A stretch of 45,018 bases of DNA from CAYMTN01 sp964393335 (GTDB taxonomy: Bacteria > Chloroflexota > Anaerolineae > Aggregatilineales > Aggregatilineaceae): assembly GCA_964393335.1 (NCBI GenBank), contig CAYMTN010000011.1:1-45018 (forward strand). Reading direction: 5' to 3'. The translations under genes and the position numbers were made by a program. Shown in pieces: positions 23,158-30,952 of the stretch (positions are counted from its first letter, which is position 1; each line of letters starts with the position of its first letter). Below the pieces are notes generated by a model. It saw only the letters and a program-made list of their open reading frames with translations, was not told where the DNA came from and ran no database searches.

Positions 23158-26100
23158 CTAGTTTTCACCGGAGACGAGATGTGGTCGTGGCATCACCGGG
23201 AGTCTTACGGTGAAGGTTGTGCCAGCATTGACCTTGCTCTCGAAGGTGATCGTACCGCCGTGCTGCTCGACACACTGCTGGGCAATCGCCAGCCCCAGGC
23301 CGGTGCCGGTGATAGTCTCGACATTCTCCGCCCGGTAGAACGGTTCGAAGATGCGTGGTTGATCGGCCTGGGGAATGCCGAGGCCTTCATCCTGTACGCG
23401 AAAGGTGACCTCTGTTGTTTCGCATTCCAGCTCGATCGTCACGTGACGCCCGGCTGGCGTATAACGCGCGGCATTGGAGATCAGATTTGACAGGATGAGG
23501 TGCACGAGTTTTTTGTCGAGCACGACCTCGGAGCACGCACCAACGGCGTTCAGCCGGAAGGTCAGCGCCGCGCCCAGCGTGGTTTGCACGTCGTCGATGA
23601 CGGTCTGACACAACTCCGCCGCATCAAAAACCGAAGGGGCAAACTCCAACCGTCCCGACTCGGTCCGGCTGATGGTCAATACGTCGTCCAACAGCTCGAT
23701 CATGCGCCGGATAGCCTCAAAAATGTTGTTGAATTGTTCGTCTTGTTGTTCTGGTGAGAGCACGTGGCGGTATTTTTGCAGTATGTCGCTGTTCATAGAG
23801 ATAATGGCGAGTGGCGTGCGGAATTCATGCGAAACCATCGAGATAAAGCGCGACTTTAGTTCGCCCAATTCAATCTCGCGCGCCAGCGATTTTTGCAGCA
23901 CCTCTTCCGCCAGTTTGCGCTCGGTGATGTCTCGCCCCACGCCTTGAATCTCAGTGGCGTGTCCATGCTCGTCCACAATCAGCCGGTCGATCCACTGCTG
24001 CCAGTGAATCTTGCCGTTGGGCGCGACGAAGCGGTGCTCAATCGTCGTCACCGGATTCTCCGGTGTGAGCCGGGCTAGTGTTTCTTCGACCTGGGCCTGG
24101 TCAGCTTTGTCCACGTACTGCATGAAGCTCTGCCCGATCAGTTCCTCACGCGTTTTTCCGAAATAGCGGCAGTAAGCCCGGTTGACAAACGTCAGCGTGT
24201 GGTCGGGCAGATGGCGGCAGACGAGTTCGGTTTGGTCCTCCACGATGGCGCGATAGCGAGCTTCACTCGTTTCAAGCTCAGCGGTACGTTCCACGACACG
24301 GTGTTCCAACCGGGCGGCGTGCTGGCGGATCTCGGCGTAAAGCTGGGCGTTTTGGACGGCAAGAGCACCCTGAGTCGCCAACGCTTCAGCGATCTGGACG
24401 TGTTCTTCGGTGAAAAAACCTGGCTCCGCTTTTGCGATTGAATACAGCCCGACCATGTTGCCACTGGCGATGAGCGGCACGGCGATCCAACTGCGAATAT
24501 GCTCGCTGCCGGGGCGGCGTTCCCAGCCGGGCTGATCGAGGGTGTCGGGCAGCCGAATGCTTTTATATGTGTCTAGCATGACGCGTAAAAACGGATTCTG
24601 ATGGGCGTCGAACGTGTACTGCCGGATTTTTTCGGGATCGCCCCACTGGCCAAAACTGTGCGCCGCCCGGACTGATACGCGCGTGTCGCTGTCCAAAAGC
24701 AGGATGCTCGCGCTGTCGTAAGGCACGACGCGCGCCAGCAGGTCGAGCAGCGTATCCAACACGATATCCAGGTCGAGCGTATGGCTGAGTTGGTGGCTGG
24801 CGTCGTACAGCAGGCTGATTTGTTTGGTACGGTCGTGCAGCTTCTGTTCCGCTTCTTTGCGCTCGGTAATGTCGATGATCGAGACAAACACCTTGGCCCA
24901 TGACTCTTCGTAGCCCGGCGCGATAGATAAACTCAGCGATACACGCAGCGTTTCAGAGGCCAGGGTGCGCTGGTCGATTTCGGTTTCATAATGCGTGGCG
25001 CCTGCCGCCAGTGCGAGTAATTCTTCCTGAAAGGTGTCCAGCGCACCATCACCGAGAACATTGGCCAGCCCGGTATAAAAATCCTGCTTGCCAGCAGCGT
25101 GATACAGCTCGACGGTCGCCTGGTTAACATCCAGGATTTTCACCAGTCTGGCACATTGTTTGACGTCTTCCGGGTGGCGGGCAAAGTGGGCAGCGAGATC
25201 GACGACCCCGTTGGCTTTCACCCCGTCAATGTACTGCTTGCTGGCAGAAAAATCTTCTTCCCACAACGAAATTGGCGAGTCTTCAAACAGGCTGCGGTAG
25301 CGTGCCTCACTTTCACGCAGGGCTGCTTCGGCCTGTTCGCGTTCGGTGATGCGTTGCTGTAACCCCTGCAACGTCTGGCGCAGTTGGGCGGTCATGGCAT
25401 TAAACGCATGGGCCAGTTCGCTGATCTCGTCGCGGGTGCGCACATCCGCACGCACCGAGAGATCACCGGCCTGAATCTGGCGTGCCTGGCGAGTCAGCAG
25501 CAGAATGGGGCGCGTGATGCGCCGTGATGACATGATGCCTAACGCCAATGCCACCAGCGCCGCCATGACCGAGATGCTCAACAACGCGTTACGCGCCTGG
25601 TCGTATACGGCGAACGCTTCGGCGGCGGGACGCTCCAACACCAGAAGCCAGTCCGTTCCATCGATACGGTAGGCGCTGCCCAACACATCTGGCCCTAAGG
25701 GGCTGGTATACTCATAGACGGATTGGGTCGTGTCGCCGGTAAACATAGCACGAATGGGCGGGATATTGCTGAAGTTGAGGCTGCGACTGGCGAGTGATGC
25801 GTCCTGGTGGATGATCAAGGTACCGCGCCGGTCCAGCAGGTAGGCGTAACCGTGTTCCCCGATTCCGGCGTTCGCAATGATATTCCAGGGCCCGCTGATG
25901 TTGAGTTGCGCGGCAATGACGCCGAGCAGCGTGCCATCGTTAAAGATCGGCAGCGATGTGATCAACTGGGGCGCTTCATCGGTGAAACGAACGGCGCTGT
26001 AATACGCTTCGCCTTCGGAGAGACGCACCGCGCGGAAAAAGAACTCGCGTTCAGCCTGGTTTTGCAGGCCGGAATCCGGCGTCGGTTGGCCCTGGACCAC

Positions 26101-26460
26101 GTGGGTGACTTCCTGACCCGTGCTGTCCATGATCCACATCGCCGTATACAGTGCATCTTCTTGTGTCATGCGCTGTAGCAGGCTGTTAATCTGTTTCAGG
26201 TCAGGCGATAAGGTGTACCAGATATGGCCCAATTCTTCGAGTTCCTGGCGGCTGGTGGCGAGGAAATCACCGAGCTGCTGCGCGACAATTTCGGTTGTAT
26301 CGGACTGACGCGCCTTGACTTCCTGGCCCAGCAGGTGTTTCGTATTACGTGCGCCAAAAACGGCAATCGCCGTCACCGGCAGCAGGGCTACCAGGACGAA
26401 CGCAGACACGACCCGGTAGCTCAGGCGGCTGCGCCAGGTGAAGAGCGGGGGAAGTTTCAT
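23158..26460 (-). CDS. Membrane sensor histidine kinase: dCache-HAMP-PAS-GAF-PAS-HisKA-HATPase
   Basis: 1100 residues. TM1 (about 15-38) and TM2 (about 290-310) enclose an extracytoplasmic double-Cache sensor domain (about 45-285; F-F-F-R-A-V ... Y-A-Y-L-L-D-R-R-G-T-L). HAMP follows (RRITRPILLLTRQARQIQAG), then a PAS-like domain (about 385-535), a GAF domain (about 555-710), a second PAS (about 735-855), HisKA with phospho-acceptor H878 (SHEFRTP) and HATPase_c with N-box NLISNAARY, DEGLGIP and GTGLGLA. It is a complete kinase with no receiver. No response regulator gene is next to it. Its start codon overlaps the stop of a solute-binding lipoprotein gene, so the lipoprotein probably delivers the signal to the Cache domain. 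Confidence 0.94.
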   Translation of the reverse strand: MKLPPLFTWRSRLSYRVVSAFVLVALLPVTAIAVFGARNTKHLLGQEVKARQSDTTEIVAQQLGDFLATSRQELEELGHIWYTLSPDLKQINSLLQRMTQEDALYTAMWIMDSTGQEVTHVVQGQPTPDSGLQNQAEREFFFRAVRLSEGEAYYSAVRFTDEAPQLITSLPIFNDGTLLGVIAAQLNISGPWNIIANAGIGEHGYAYLLDRRGTLIIHQDASLASRSLNFSNIPPIRAMFTGDTTQSVYEYTSPLGPDVLGSAYRIDGTDWLLVLERPAAEAFAVYDQARNALLSISVMAALVALALGIMSSRRITRPILLLTRQARQIQAGDLSVRADVRTRDEISELAHAFNAMTAQLRQTLQGLQQRITEREQAEAALRESEARYRSLFEDSPISLWEEDFSASKQYIDGVKANGVVDLAAHFARHPEDVKQCARLVKILDVNQATVELYHAAGKQDFYTGLANVLGDGALDTFQEELLALAAGATHYETEIDQRTLASETLRVSLSLSIAPGYEESWAKVFVSIIDITERKEAEQKLHDRTKQISLLYDASHQLSHTLDLDIVLDTLLDLLARVVPYDSASILLLDSDTRVSVRAAHSFGQWGDPEKIRQYTFDAHQNPFLRVMLDTYKSIRLPDTLDQPGWERRPGSEHIRSWIAVPLIASGNMVGLYSIAKAEPGFFTEEHVQIAEALATQGALAVQNAQLYAEIRQHAARLEHRVVERTAELETSEARYRAIVEDQTELVCRHLPDHTLTFVNRAYCRYFGKTREELIGQSFMQYVDKADQAQVEETLARLTPENPVTTIEHRFVAPNGKIHWQQWIDRLIVDEHGHATEIQGVGRDITERKLAEEVLQKSLAREIELGELKSRFISMVSHEFRTPLAIISMNSDILQKYRHVLSPEQQDEQFNNIFEAIRRMIELLDDVLTISRTESGRLEFAPSVFDAAELCQTVIDDVQTTLGAALTFRLNAVGACSEVVLDKKLVHLILSNLISNAARYTPAGRHVTIELECETTEVTFRVQDEGLGIPQADQPRIFEPFYRAENVETITGTGLGLAIAQQCVEQHGGTITFESKVNAGTTFTVRLPVMPRPHLVSGEN

Positions 26461-27275
26461 GATGCGGTTTCCGGGTTAATCCATTGGTCGAAAAGGCAAT
26501 CGATCTGGCCTGACTGCTGAAGATCGCTCAACACGTCGTTGAGAATGGCGCGCAGGTCGTCGTCACCGGGTTGCACGGCGATGCCCAGCCCGGCAGGGGC
26601 GAATACATCCCCCACTATTTGCACGCCGGGGTGTGTTTTGATGTACTCCAGTGTATTGAGCTTATCGTTGAACACGACATCCAGCAACCCTGTGTTGAGA
26701 TCGTCTAATGAATCGAGCGTATTTTCATAGCGCAGAATGGTCATAGCGATGCCCTGCTCGTCGCGCAGCATATCCGCCCACTGCTCACCGGTTGCGCCCT
26801 CTTTGACGCCCAGCGTCTTGCCTGCCAGACTCTCAAAATCGCTGATGCGGTCCTCGCCAGCCCGGACGACCATGACCAGCCCGGTTGAGAGGTATGGCTG
26901 TGTAAAATCCACGAGTGTTTCGCGCGCCGGAGTGATGTACATCGCCGCAATCACGATATCGACCTTGCCGACCTTTAGCTCGCCCAGCAAGTCGGCAAAG
27001 GCCATCTCTTTCCATTCCACTGCAACATCTAGCCGGTTGGCGATCAAAGTCGCCAGGTCGACATCAAACCCGACCAGATCGTTAGTCGCAGGATCGTGAA
27101 ATTCGAAAGGTGAGGTGAGGGCCGTGCCAATGACCAGCTTGCCTGCATGTTGGATGTCACGCAGCCGGGGCGGCAGCGTGGGATTCACGGGCGTGTCATG
27201 CTGGTTGCAGCCGGTCAGAATCAATCCCGGAATGACCCACCATGCCAGAAGTCGTTTGAGTTGAAACGGTGACAT
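26457..27275 (-). CDS. Family 3 extracellular solute-binding lipoprotein
   Basis: 272 residues. A lipoprotein signal ends in the lipobox L20-T-G-C23. The mature protein shows the SBP_bac_3 pattern: KLVIGTALTSPFEF, DLVGFDVDLATLIANRL, VDIVIAAMYITPAR and the hinge strand GKTLGVKEGATGEQ, typical of amino-acid-binding proteins. No permease or ATPase gene accompanies it. Its ATGA overlap (26457-26460) with the sensor kinase, read afterwards on the same strand, suggests it works as a ligand receptor for that kinase and not as a transporter part. The ligand cannot be identified, although polar amino acids are common for the family. Confidence 0.93.
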   Translation of the reverse strand: MSPFQLKRLLAWWVIPGLILTGCNQHDTPVNPTLPPRLRDIQHAGKLVIGTALTSPFEFHDPATNDLVGFDVDLATLIANRLDVAVEWKEMAFADLLGELKVGKVDIVIAAMYITPARETLVDFTQPYLSTGLVMVVRAGEDRISDFESLAGKTLGVKEGATGEQWADMLRDEQGIAMTILRYENTLDSLDDLNTGLLDVVFNDKLNTLEYIKTHPGVQIVGDVFAPAGLGIAVQPGDDDLRAILNDVLSDLQQSGQIDCLFDQWINPETAS

Positions 27276-27306
27276 CTTGATGATCTCTCAATTGTTTCCA
27301 AATACT

Positions 27307-27312
27307 ATTATA
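27307..27312 (-). promoter_or_regulatory. Candidate -10 element of the SBP/sensor-kinase operon
   Basis: TATAAT on the minus strand lies about 32 bases upstream of the lipoprotein start codon at 27275. The sequence 17 bases further upstream (TTAATG) is a poor -35. A GAGAG ribosome site precedes the ATG. Confidence 0.4.
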
Positions 27313-27401
27313 CTCGCGAAAAGCTGTTTCATTAAGAACCACTTTCTCGCTGGTGTCAACCAGGAGCCGATCAACGCAGGACGCGATCACCGATTGGCTG
27401 G

Positions 27402-27407
27402 TATACT
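27402..27407 (+). promoter_or_regulatory. Candidate -10 element of the PLP-enzyme gene
   Basis: TATACT lies 38 bases upstream of the ATG at 27446, followed by a GAGAGG ribosome site (27433-27438). No good -35 is found at 16-18 bases, so the call is weak. The two divergent promoters share the 170-base gap. Confidence 0.3.
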
Positions 27408-27445
27408 AGGGGCGGGCTTGACTACTATTACTGAGAGGTAAGTGT

Positions 27446-28891
27446 ATGTCTGCAATTTCGAACCAAACAACGTATCCTTTGGCCGGGTTTGACGCGGCGC
27501 TAGCCGATTTTAAACAAGCCTACCCATCGTTTGATATCGAAGGCGTAGAAACCCTGCGGGCCAAAGAGTACAAGCGCCTGGACGATCTCGGCCATGTATA
27601 CCTTGATTATACAGGTGGCGGCCTGTACGCTGAGTCCCAACTAAACGAGCACATGGCGATGTTAAAGAGCGGCGTGTTCGGTAATCCGCACTCCAGCAAC
27701 CCGACATCGCAGGCGATGACGAATCTGGCGGAACATGCGCGCGCATATGTGTTGGAATATTTCAGCGCTTCGCCGGATGAATACGCCGTGATCTTCACGC
27801 AGAACGCCAGCGGGGCGTTGAAGTTGGTCGGGGAATCGTACCCGTTTGTGCCGGGGGGGCAGTACGTGCTGACGTTTGATAATCATAACTCGGTCAATGG
27901 CATCCGCGAGTTTGCACGCGGCAAAGGCGCGAAGTTCACCTATGCGCCAGTGCTGCCGCCCGAACTGTATATTGACGAAGGCAGGTTGATCGAGCTGTTG
28001 AACCAGGCGCAGCCGGAGTACCCGAACCTGTTTGCCTACCCGGCCCAGTCGAATTTTTCCGGCGTACGACATCCGCTCACCTGGATTGACGAGGCGCACC
28101 AGCGCGGCTGGGACGTGCTGCTTGACGCGGCGGCCTTTGCGCCGACGAACCGGCTCGATCTGAGCAGATGGCACCCGGATTTTGTGTCGCTCTCGTTCTA
28201 CAAGATTTTCGGCTATCCAACCGGCGTAGGCTGCCTGATCGCACGCCGTGAGGTGCTGAAGAAACTGCACCGGCCCTGGTTCGCGGGTGGTACGATCACC
28301 ATCGCGTCGGTGCAAGGCGACGGTTATTACCTGGAAGAAGGCGAAGCCGGTTTCGAGGATGGCACCATCGATTATTTGAATCTGCCCGCCGTCGAGATCG
28401 GGCTACGGTATATTCAGGCTGTGGGGATCGACGCCATTCACGAGCGTGTCATGTGCCTGACCGGCTGGTTGATCGACCACCTGATGAGCCTGCATCACAG
28501 CAACGGCGTTCCCTTGATTCACCTCTACGGACCGGCTAACACACGCCAGCGCGGCGGCACGGTCACTATAAATCTCTACGATCCAACTGGCGAATTGTTT
28601 GATTACCGTGAAGTCGAGGCTGCCGCCAACCAGGTGGCTATTTCGTTGCGCACCGGCTGTTTCTGTAATCCCGGTGCAGGGGAAAAAGCACACGGCCTCA
28701 CTGAAGCTGAATTGGCCGATTGTTTTAAGCGTGAGGAACGCATGACGTTTGAGGACTTCATCACGGCGATGAGCGGCAAAATCAAGGATGCCGTTGGCGC
28801 GGTGCGCGTATCTGTCGGGCTGGCAACCAATTTCGCGGACCTGTATCGCTTTATGGCTTTTGTGGAAACGTTTCTCGACCGCACTGCCTGA
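27446..28891 (+). CDS. PLP-dependent class V aminotransferase-fold protein, molybdenum cofactor sulfurase-like
   Basis: 481 residues of NifS/class V fold. V-Y-L-D-Y-T-G-G-G (about 51-59) begins the domain; F-T-Q-N-A-S-G-A-L-K binds the cofactor phosphate; the PLP lysine is K253 in S-F-Y-K-I-F-G-Y-P-T-G. The motif R-T-G-C405-F-C407-N-P-G-A matches the active-site loop of molybdenum cofactor sulfurases (the eukaryotic enzyme uses a cysteine here as persulfide carrier). The MOSC domain of eukaryotic MoCo sulfurase is absent. Likely a cysteine desulfurase-like protein that sulfurates a cofactor or other acceptor; no molybdoenzyme gene is nearby to support this. It stands alone with its own promoter region. 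Confidence 0.88.
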   Translation: MSAISNQTTYPLAGFDAALADFKQAYPSFDIEGVETLRAKEYKRLDDLGHVYLDYTGGGLYAESQLNEHMAMLKSGVFGNPHSSNPTSQAMTNLAEHARAYVLEYFSASPDEYAVIFTQNASGALKLVGESYPFVPGGQYVLTFDNHNSVNGIREFARGKGAKFTYAPVLPPELYIDEGRLIELLNQAQPEYPNLFAYPAQSNFSGVRHPLTWIDEAHQRGWDVLLDAAAFAPTNRLDLSRWHPDFVSLSFYKIFGYPTGVGCLIARREVLKKLHRPWFAGGTITIASVQGDGYYLEEGEAGFEDGTIDYLNLPAVEIGLRYIQAVGIDAIHERVMCLTGWLIDHLMSLHHSNGVPLIHLYGPANTRQRGGTVTINLYDPTGELFDYREVEAAANQVAISLRTGCFCNPGAGEKAHGLTEAELADCFKREERMTFEDFITAMSGKIKDAVGAVRVSVGLATNFADLYRFMAFVETFLDRTA

Positions 28892-28915
28892 CGCGCCGCA
28901 TCGCCTCAAGACGCA

Positions 28916-28933
28916 CACCGGGTCAGCCCGGTG
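28916..28933. terminator. Hairpin between convergent PLP-enzyme and small minus-strand gene
   Basis: CACCGGG (28916-28922) and CCCGGTG (28927-28933) pair around a TCAG loop. The minus-strand stop codon (28925-28923) lies in the loop. It probably ends transcription or stabilises 3' ends from both sides. Confidence 0.5.
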
Positions 28934-29198
28934 GGTAGAGCGTGTCGTACAGGCGGCGGTGCCGCTCAAAAAAGCGCTCGCCCGCATCCGTGATCATCAC
29001 CAAAAAGTGTGTCGTCCGGTTGGCGGGGTCCAGGCGGAAAACTTCACGCGCCAGGGGCGGGTCATGATCGCGCAGCGCCATCAAGGCTGCCCAGGGCCCG
29101 GCGCTGTCGTAGCTGCGCCCGCCGGTTTCGATTCCCTGACGGCCTGCCACGTACAACCGTTTTAGCGCAAGCCACTGCGCCTTGCTCAGCAGCGCCAT
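28923..29198 (-). CDS. Small protein of unknown function (91 aa)
   Basis: 91 residues, not recognised. The sequence is basic and soluble: KAQWLALKRLYVAGRQGIETGGR, a predicted helical start, then a short strand T-H-F-L-V-M-I-T-D-A-G-E-R-F-F-E-R-H. The I-T-D-A-G-E-R-F-F pattern resembles the last helix of winged-helix or small DNA-binding regulators (I-T-x-x-G-x-x), but the rest gives no clear match. AGGAG lies just before the ATG and the gene follows the YCII-like gene by 11 bases, so the two form a small operon. Confidence 0.7.
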   Translation of the reverse strand: MALLSKAQWLALKRLYVAGRQGIETGGRSYDSAGPWAALMALRDHDPPLAREVFRLDPANRTTHFLVMITDAGERFFERHRRLYDTLYPPG

Positions 29199-29209
29199 GC
29201 AGGCTCCTG

Positions 29210-29536
29210 TTATGTCAGGTCGGGGGCAGACGCCATGAGCGCGATCCGGTAGGGGAAAAGTTCGGCCCGCATCACGCCTTGCTGCACCGCCGGGTCTGCC
29301 CGCATAATCGCTTCGGCATCCTCATCAGACACGGCACGGAAAATCACGATCCCGAAACTACTTTCGTCGGTGTTTAATGTACGGCCCGCCAGCAGCAAAA
29401 TGCCCTGATCGGTTAGATTACGCAGGTAGTTGAAGTGGTGCGAGACGATCTCGGCTTCTGCTTGCGTGGGACCTTCGGTGAGCATCGCCGGACGGGTGGG
29501 CTGGATTCGGTACAGGTATTGTGCGGTGACGACCAT
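29210..29536 (-). CDS. YCII-related domain protein
   Basis: 108 residues from ATG 29536, which follows a GAGGAG site; a start 27 bases earlier lacks one. The YCII pattern is present: M-V-V-T-A-Q-Y-L-Y-R-I-Q-P strand, then E-I-V-S-H-H-F-N-Y-L-R-N-L-T-D-Q-G-I-L-L-L-A-G-R with the family histidine, F-G-I-V-I-F-R-A strand, and D-E-D-A-E-A-I-M-R-A-D-P-A-V helix. YciI-like proteins have a dimeric ferredoxin-like fold with a His/Asp pair, and roles range from dehydrochlorination to unknown. The small downstream gene is probably cotranscribed. Confidence 0.82.
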   Translation of the reverse strand: MVVTAQYLYRIQPTRPAMLTEGPTQAEAEIVSHHFNYLRNLTDQGILLLAGRTLNTDESSFGIVIFRAVSDEDAEAIMRADPAVQQGVMRAELFPYRIALMASAPDLT

Positions 29537-29740
29537 CCTCACGTCTCCTCTGTGGGCGAACAATCTGCCAGATCATAACATTGTCGGCGCGTGATGGAAA
29601 ACTGCCCAAAACCAGGCGCGATGTGTCGATTGTGTGATCCTGCCAGCCACCACCTGCCCATTTCTCCTCAAAACCTGTCTTTTTTCGTACACAATTCAAA
29701 CTTCTGTTTGATTACCTCTAAATTTCATTAGGATAAATTC

Positions 29741-29746
29741 TATAAT
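29741..29746 (+). promoter_or_regulatory. Candidate -10 element of the exosortase operon
   Basis: A perfect TATAAT lies in an AT-rich stretch (29690-29765) about 77 bases upstream of the first gene. No good -35 stands at the usual distance. The AT-rich composition against the high-GC surroundings supports a promoter here. Confidence 0.4.
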
Positions 29747-29822
29747 AAGAAACTGTCAAGATTTCAGTTTTGGTTACTCCTGTGTTCATTGCCCGGCATC
29801 CTTCAAAGTCGCGGGGTTCCTC

Positions 29823-30353
29823 ATGCAAGCATACAAGGAATGGCACAGACCGACCAAGGGGGGCAGATTACACACCTGGCTTTTAGCGATAGTGATCGGC
29901 TCGCTGGCATTGGCCAGTATAGGCGCGGCATCCGGTTCGGTGCTATCGCTCAGCGCCAGCGGCGGCGGCAGCTATGGCGATACGATCGTCATCAGTGCGA
30001 CGGTGCAGGCCAACGACAAAGTGAATAACAGCAACCTGTATTTCGAGATTCGCGCCCCGAATGGCACGGTTGTCGCGACGAGTGGCGCTGATGTGCCCAG
30101 CCTGGAAAATGGCGATACGTTTTCGTATAACTGGACTGCCAACAACAGCGGGTTTCCTGAGACAGGGACGTATACGGTCAGCCTGTGCTGGAGTCCGGGC
30201 AATTCCCGCAACTGCAACATTGCTGGCTCGACCACCAGTTTTTATTCGGTGCCGACGCTTGGCACCGTGTTGGGGATAGTGGCGCTGGGGCTGCTGGCCA
30301 TCTGGTTGTGGTCGGCGCGGCACACGTTGTTTGGTGAGAGAGTGCGCCAATGA
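29823..30353 (+). CDS. Secreted protein with C-terminal sorting-signal-like tail (candidate exosortase substrate)
   Basis: 176 residues. An N-terminal signal peptide or anchor (WLLAIVIGSLALASIGAASG, about 20-39) is followed by an all-beta Ig/CARDB-like region (DTIVISATVQANDKV ... Y-T-V-S-L-C-W-S-P-G-N-S-R-N-C) rich in N and S, with N-x-[ST] sequons. The tail is tripartite: short motif V-P-T-L-G (about 139-143), hydrophobic segment TVLGIVALGLLAIWLW and a basic end (ARHTLFGERVRQ). This layout is like PEP-CTERM or IPTL-CTERM sorting signals. The gene overlaps the exosortase gene by four bases (ATGA), strongly suggesting a dedicated substrate. The two cysteines could form a disulfide. Function of the mature protein unknown. 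Confidence 0.8.
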   Translation: MQAYKEWHRPTKGGRLHTWLLAIVIGSLALASIGAASGSVLSLSASGGGSYGDTIVISATVQANDKVNNSNLYFEIRAPNGTVVATSGADVPSLENGDTFSYNWTANNSGFPETGTYTVSLCWSPGNSRNCNIAGSTTSFYSVPTLGTVLGIVALGLLAIWLWSARHTLFGERVRQ

Positions 30354-30952
30354 CGTTCCCTCTGCTGCAACTGGCTACTGCGGTGTACCTGCTTGGCCTG
30401 ATCTGGGTCCATCGCCAGGGCTGGCAGCTTTTGCTGTACATTTGGAGTGCATTCGGTTTCGCCTACCTGTCGATCCACTTGAGTCTGCTGCAAGGCTGGA
30501 ATGTCGCGCTGGCAACGCTGGAAGCACGCCACCTGCAAGCGATCATGGCCTGGCTGGGCGTGAAGCTGTCGTTTGTGGATGACACGACCCTGCTGGTGCC
30601 GGACCCAACCGGCTGGTCTGGGATGCGCATTGGCGTTGAATGCTCGACTCTGATCGAGCTGTCGGTCTTTAGCGGCCTGATGCTGTTTTATCCCCGCCTG
30701 ACGCTCGAAAAACGTTGGAAATACCTGGCGCTAGGCTGCATCGGAACCTACACGTTGAACATGGTCCGGCTGGTGATCGTCGCCGCTATCATCGCCGCCT
30801 GGGGCAAACCGGCAGTGCCCATCGCCCACGCGATTGTAGGCCGCCTGGTCTATTTCGCGGGTGTGGTCGCGCTGTACTGGTTTTTGCTCACACGGCCCAC
30901 GCTGGCCCTCGTGCGCCGGTCCATTGAAGCCAGCGGGCGAGCGGTGCGCTGA
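30350..30952 (+). CDS. Exosortase/archaeosortase-family membrane transpeptidase (XrtG-like)
   Basis: 200 residues with about six membrane segments. The exosortase catalytic triad is visible: C98 in G-V-E-C-S-T-L-I-E-L, R140 in N-M-V-R-L-V-I-V-A and H160 in I-A-H-A-I-V-G-R-L-V-Y-F. These enzymes cleave substrates at the CTERM signal on the outer face of the membrane and transfer the new end to a cell-surface acceptor. Small size and the neighbouring glycosyltransferase recall the XrtG systems of Gram-positive bacteria. The start overlaps the substrate gene by four bases, and the stop overlaps the glycosyltransferase start by one (TGATG), so all are translationally coupled. Confidence 0.88.
   Translation: MTFPLLQLATAVYLLGLIWVHRQGWQLLLYIWSAFGFAYLSIHLSLLQGWNVALATLEARHLQAIMAWLGVKLSFVDDTTLLVPDPTGWSGMRIGVECSTLIELSVFSGLMLFYPRLTLEKRWKYLALGCIGTYTLNMVRLVIVAAIIAAWGKPAVPIAHAIVGRLVYFAGVVALYWFLLTRPTLALVRRSIEASGRAVR

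Noticed and set aside
26457..27275. ABC amino-acid uptake operon
   Set aside because: Only the binding protein is present; the overlapping partner is a sensor kinase and no permease or ATPase genes are found.
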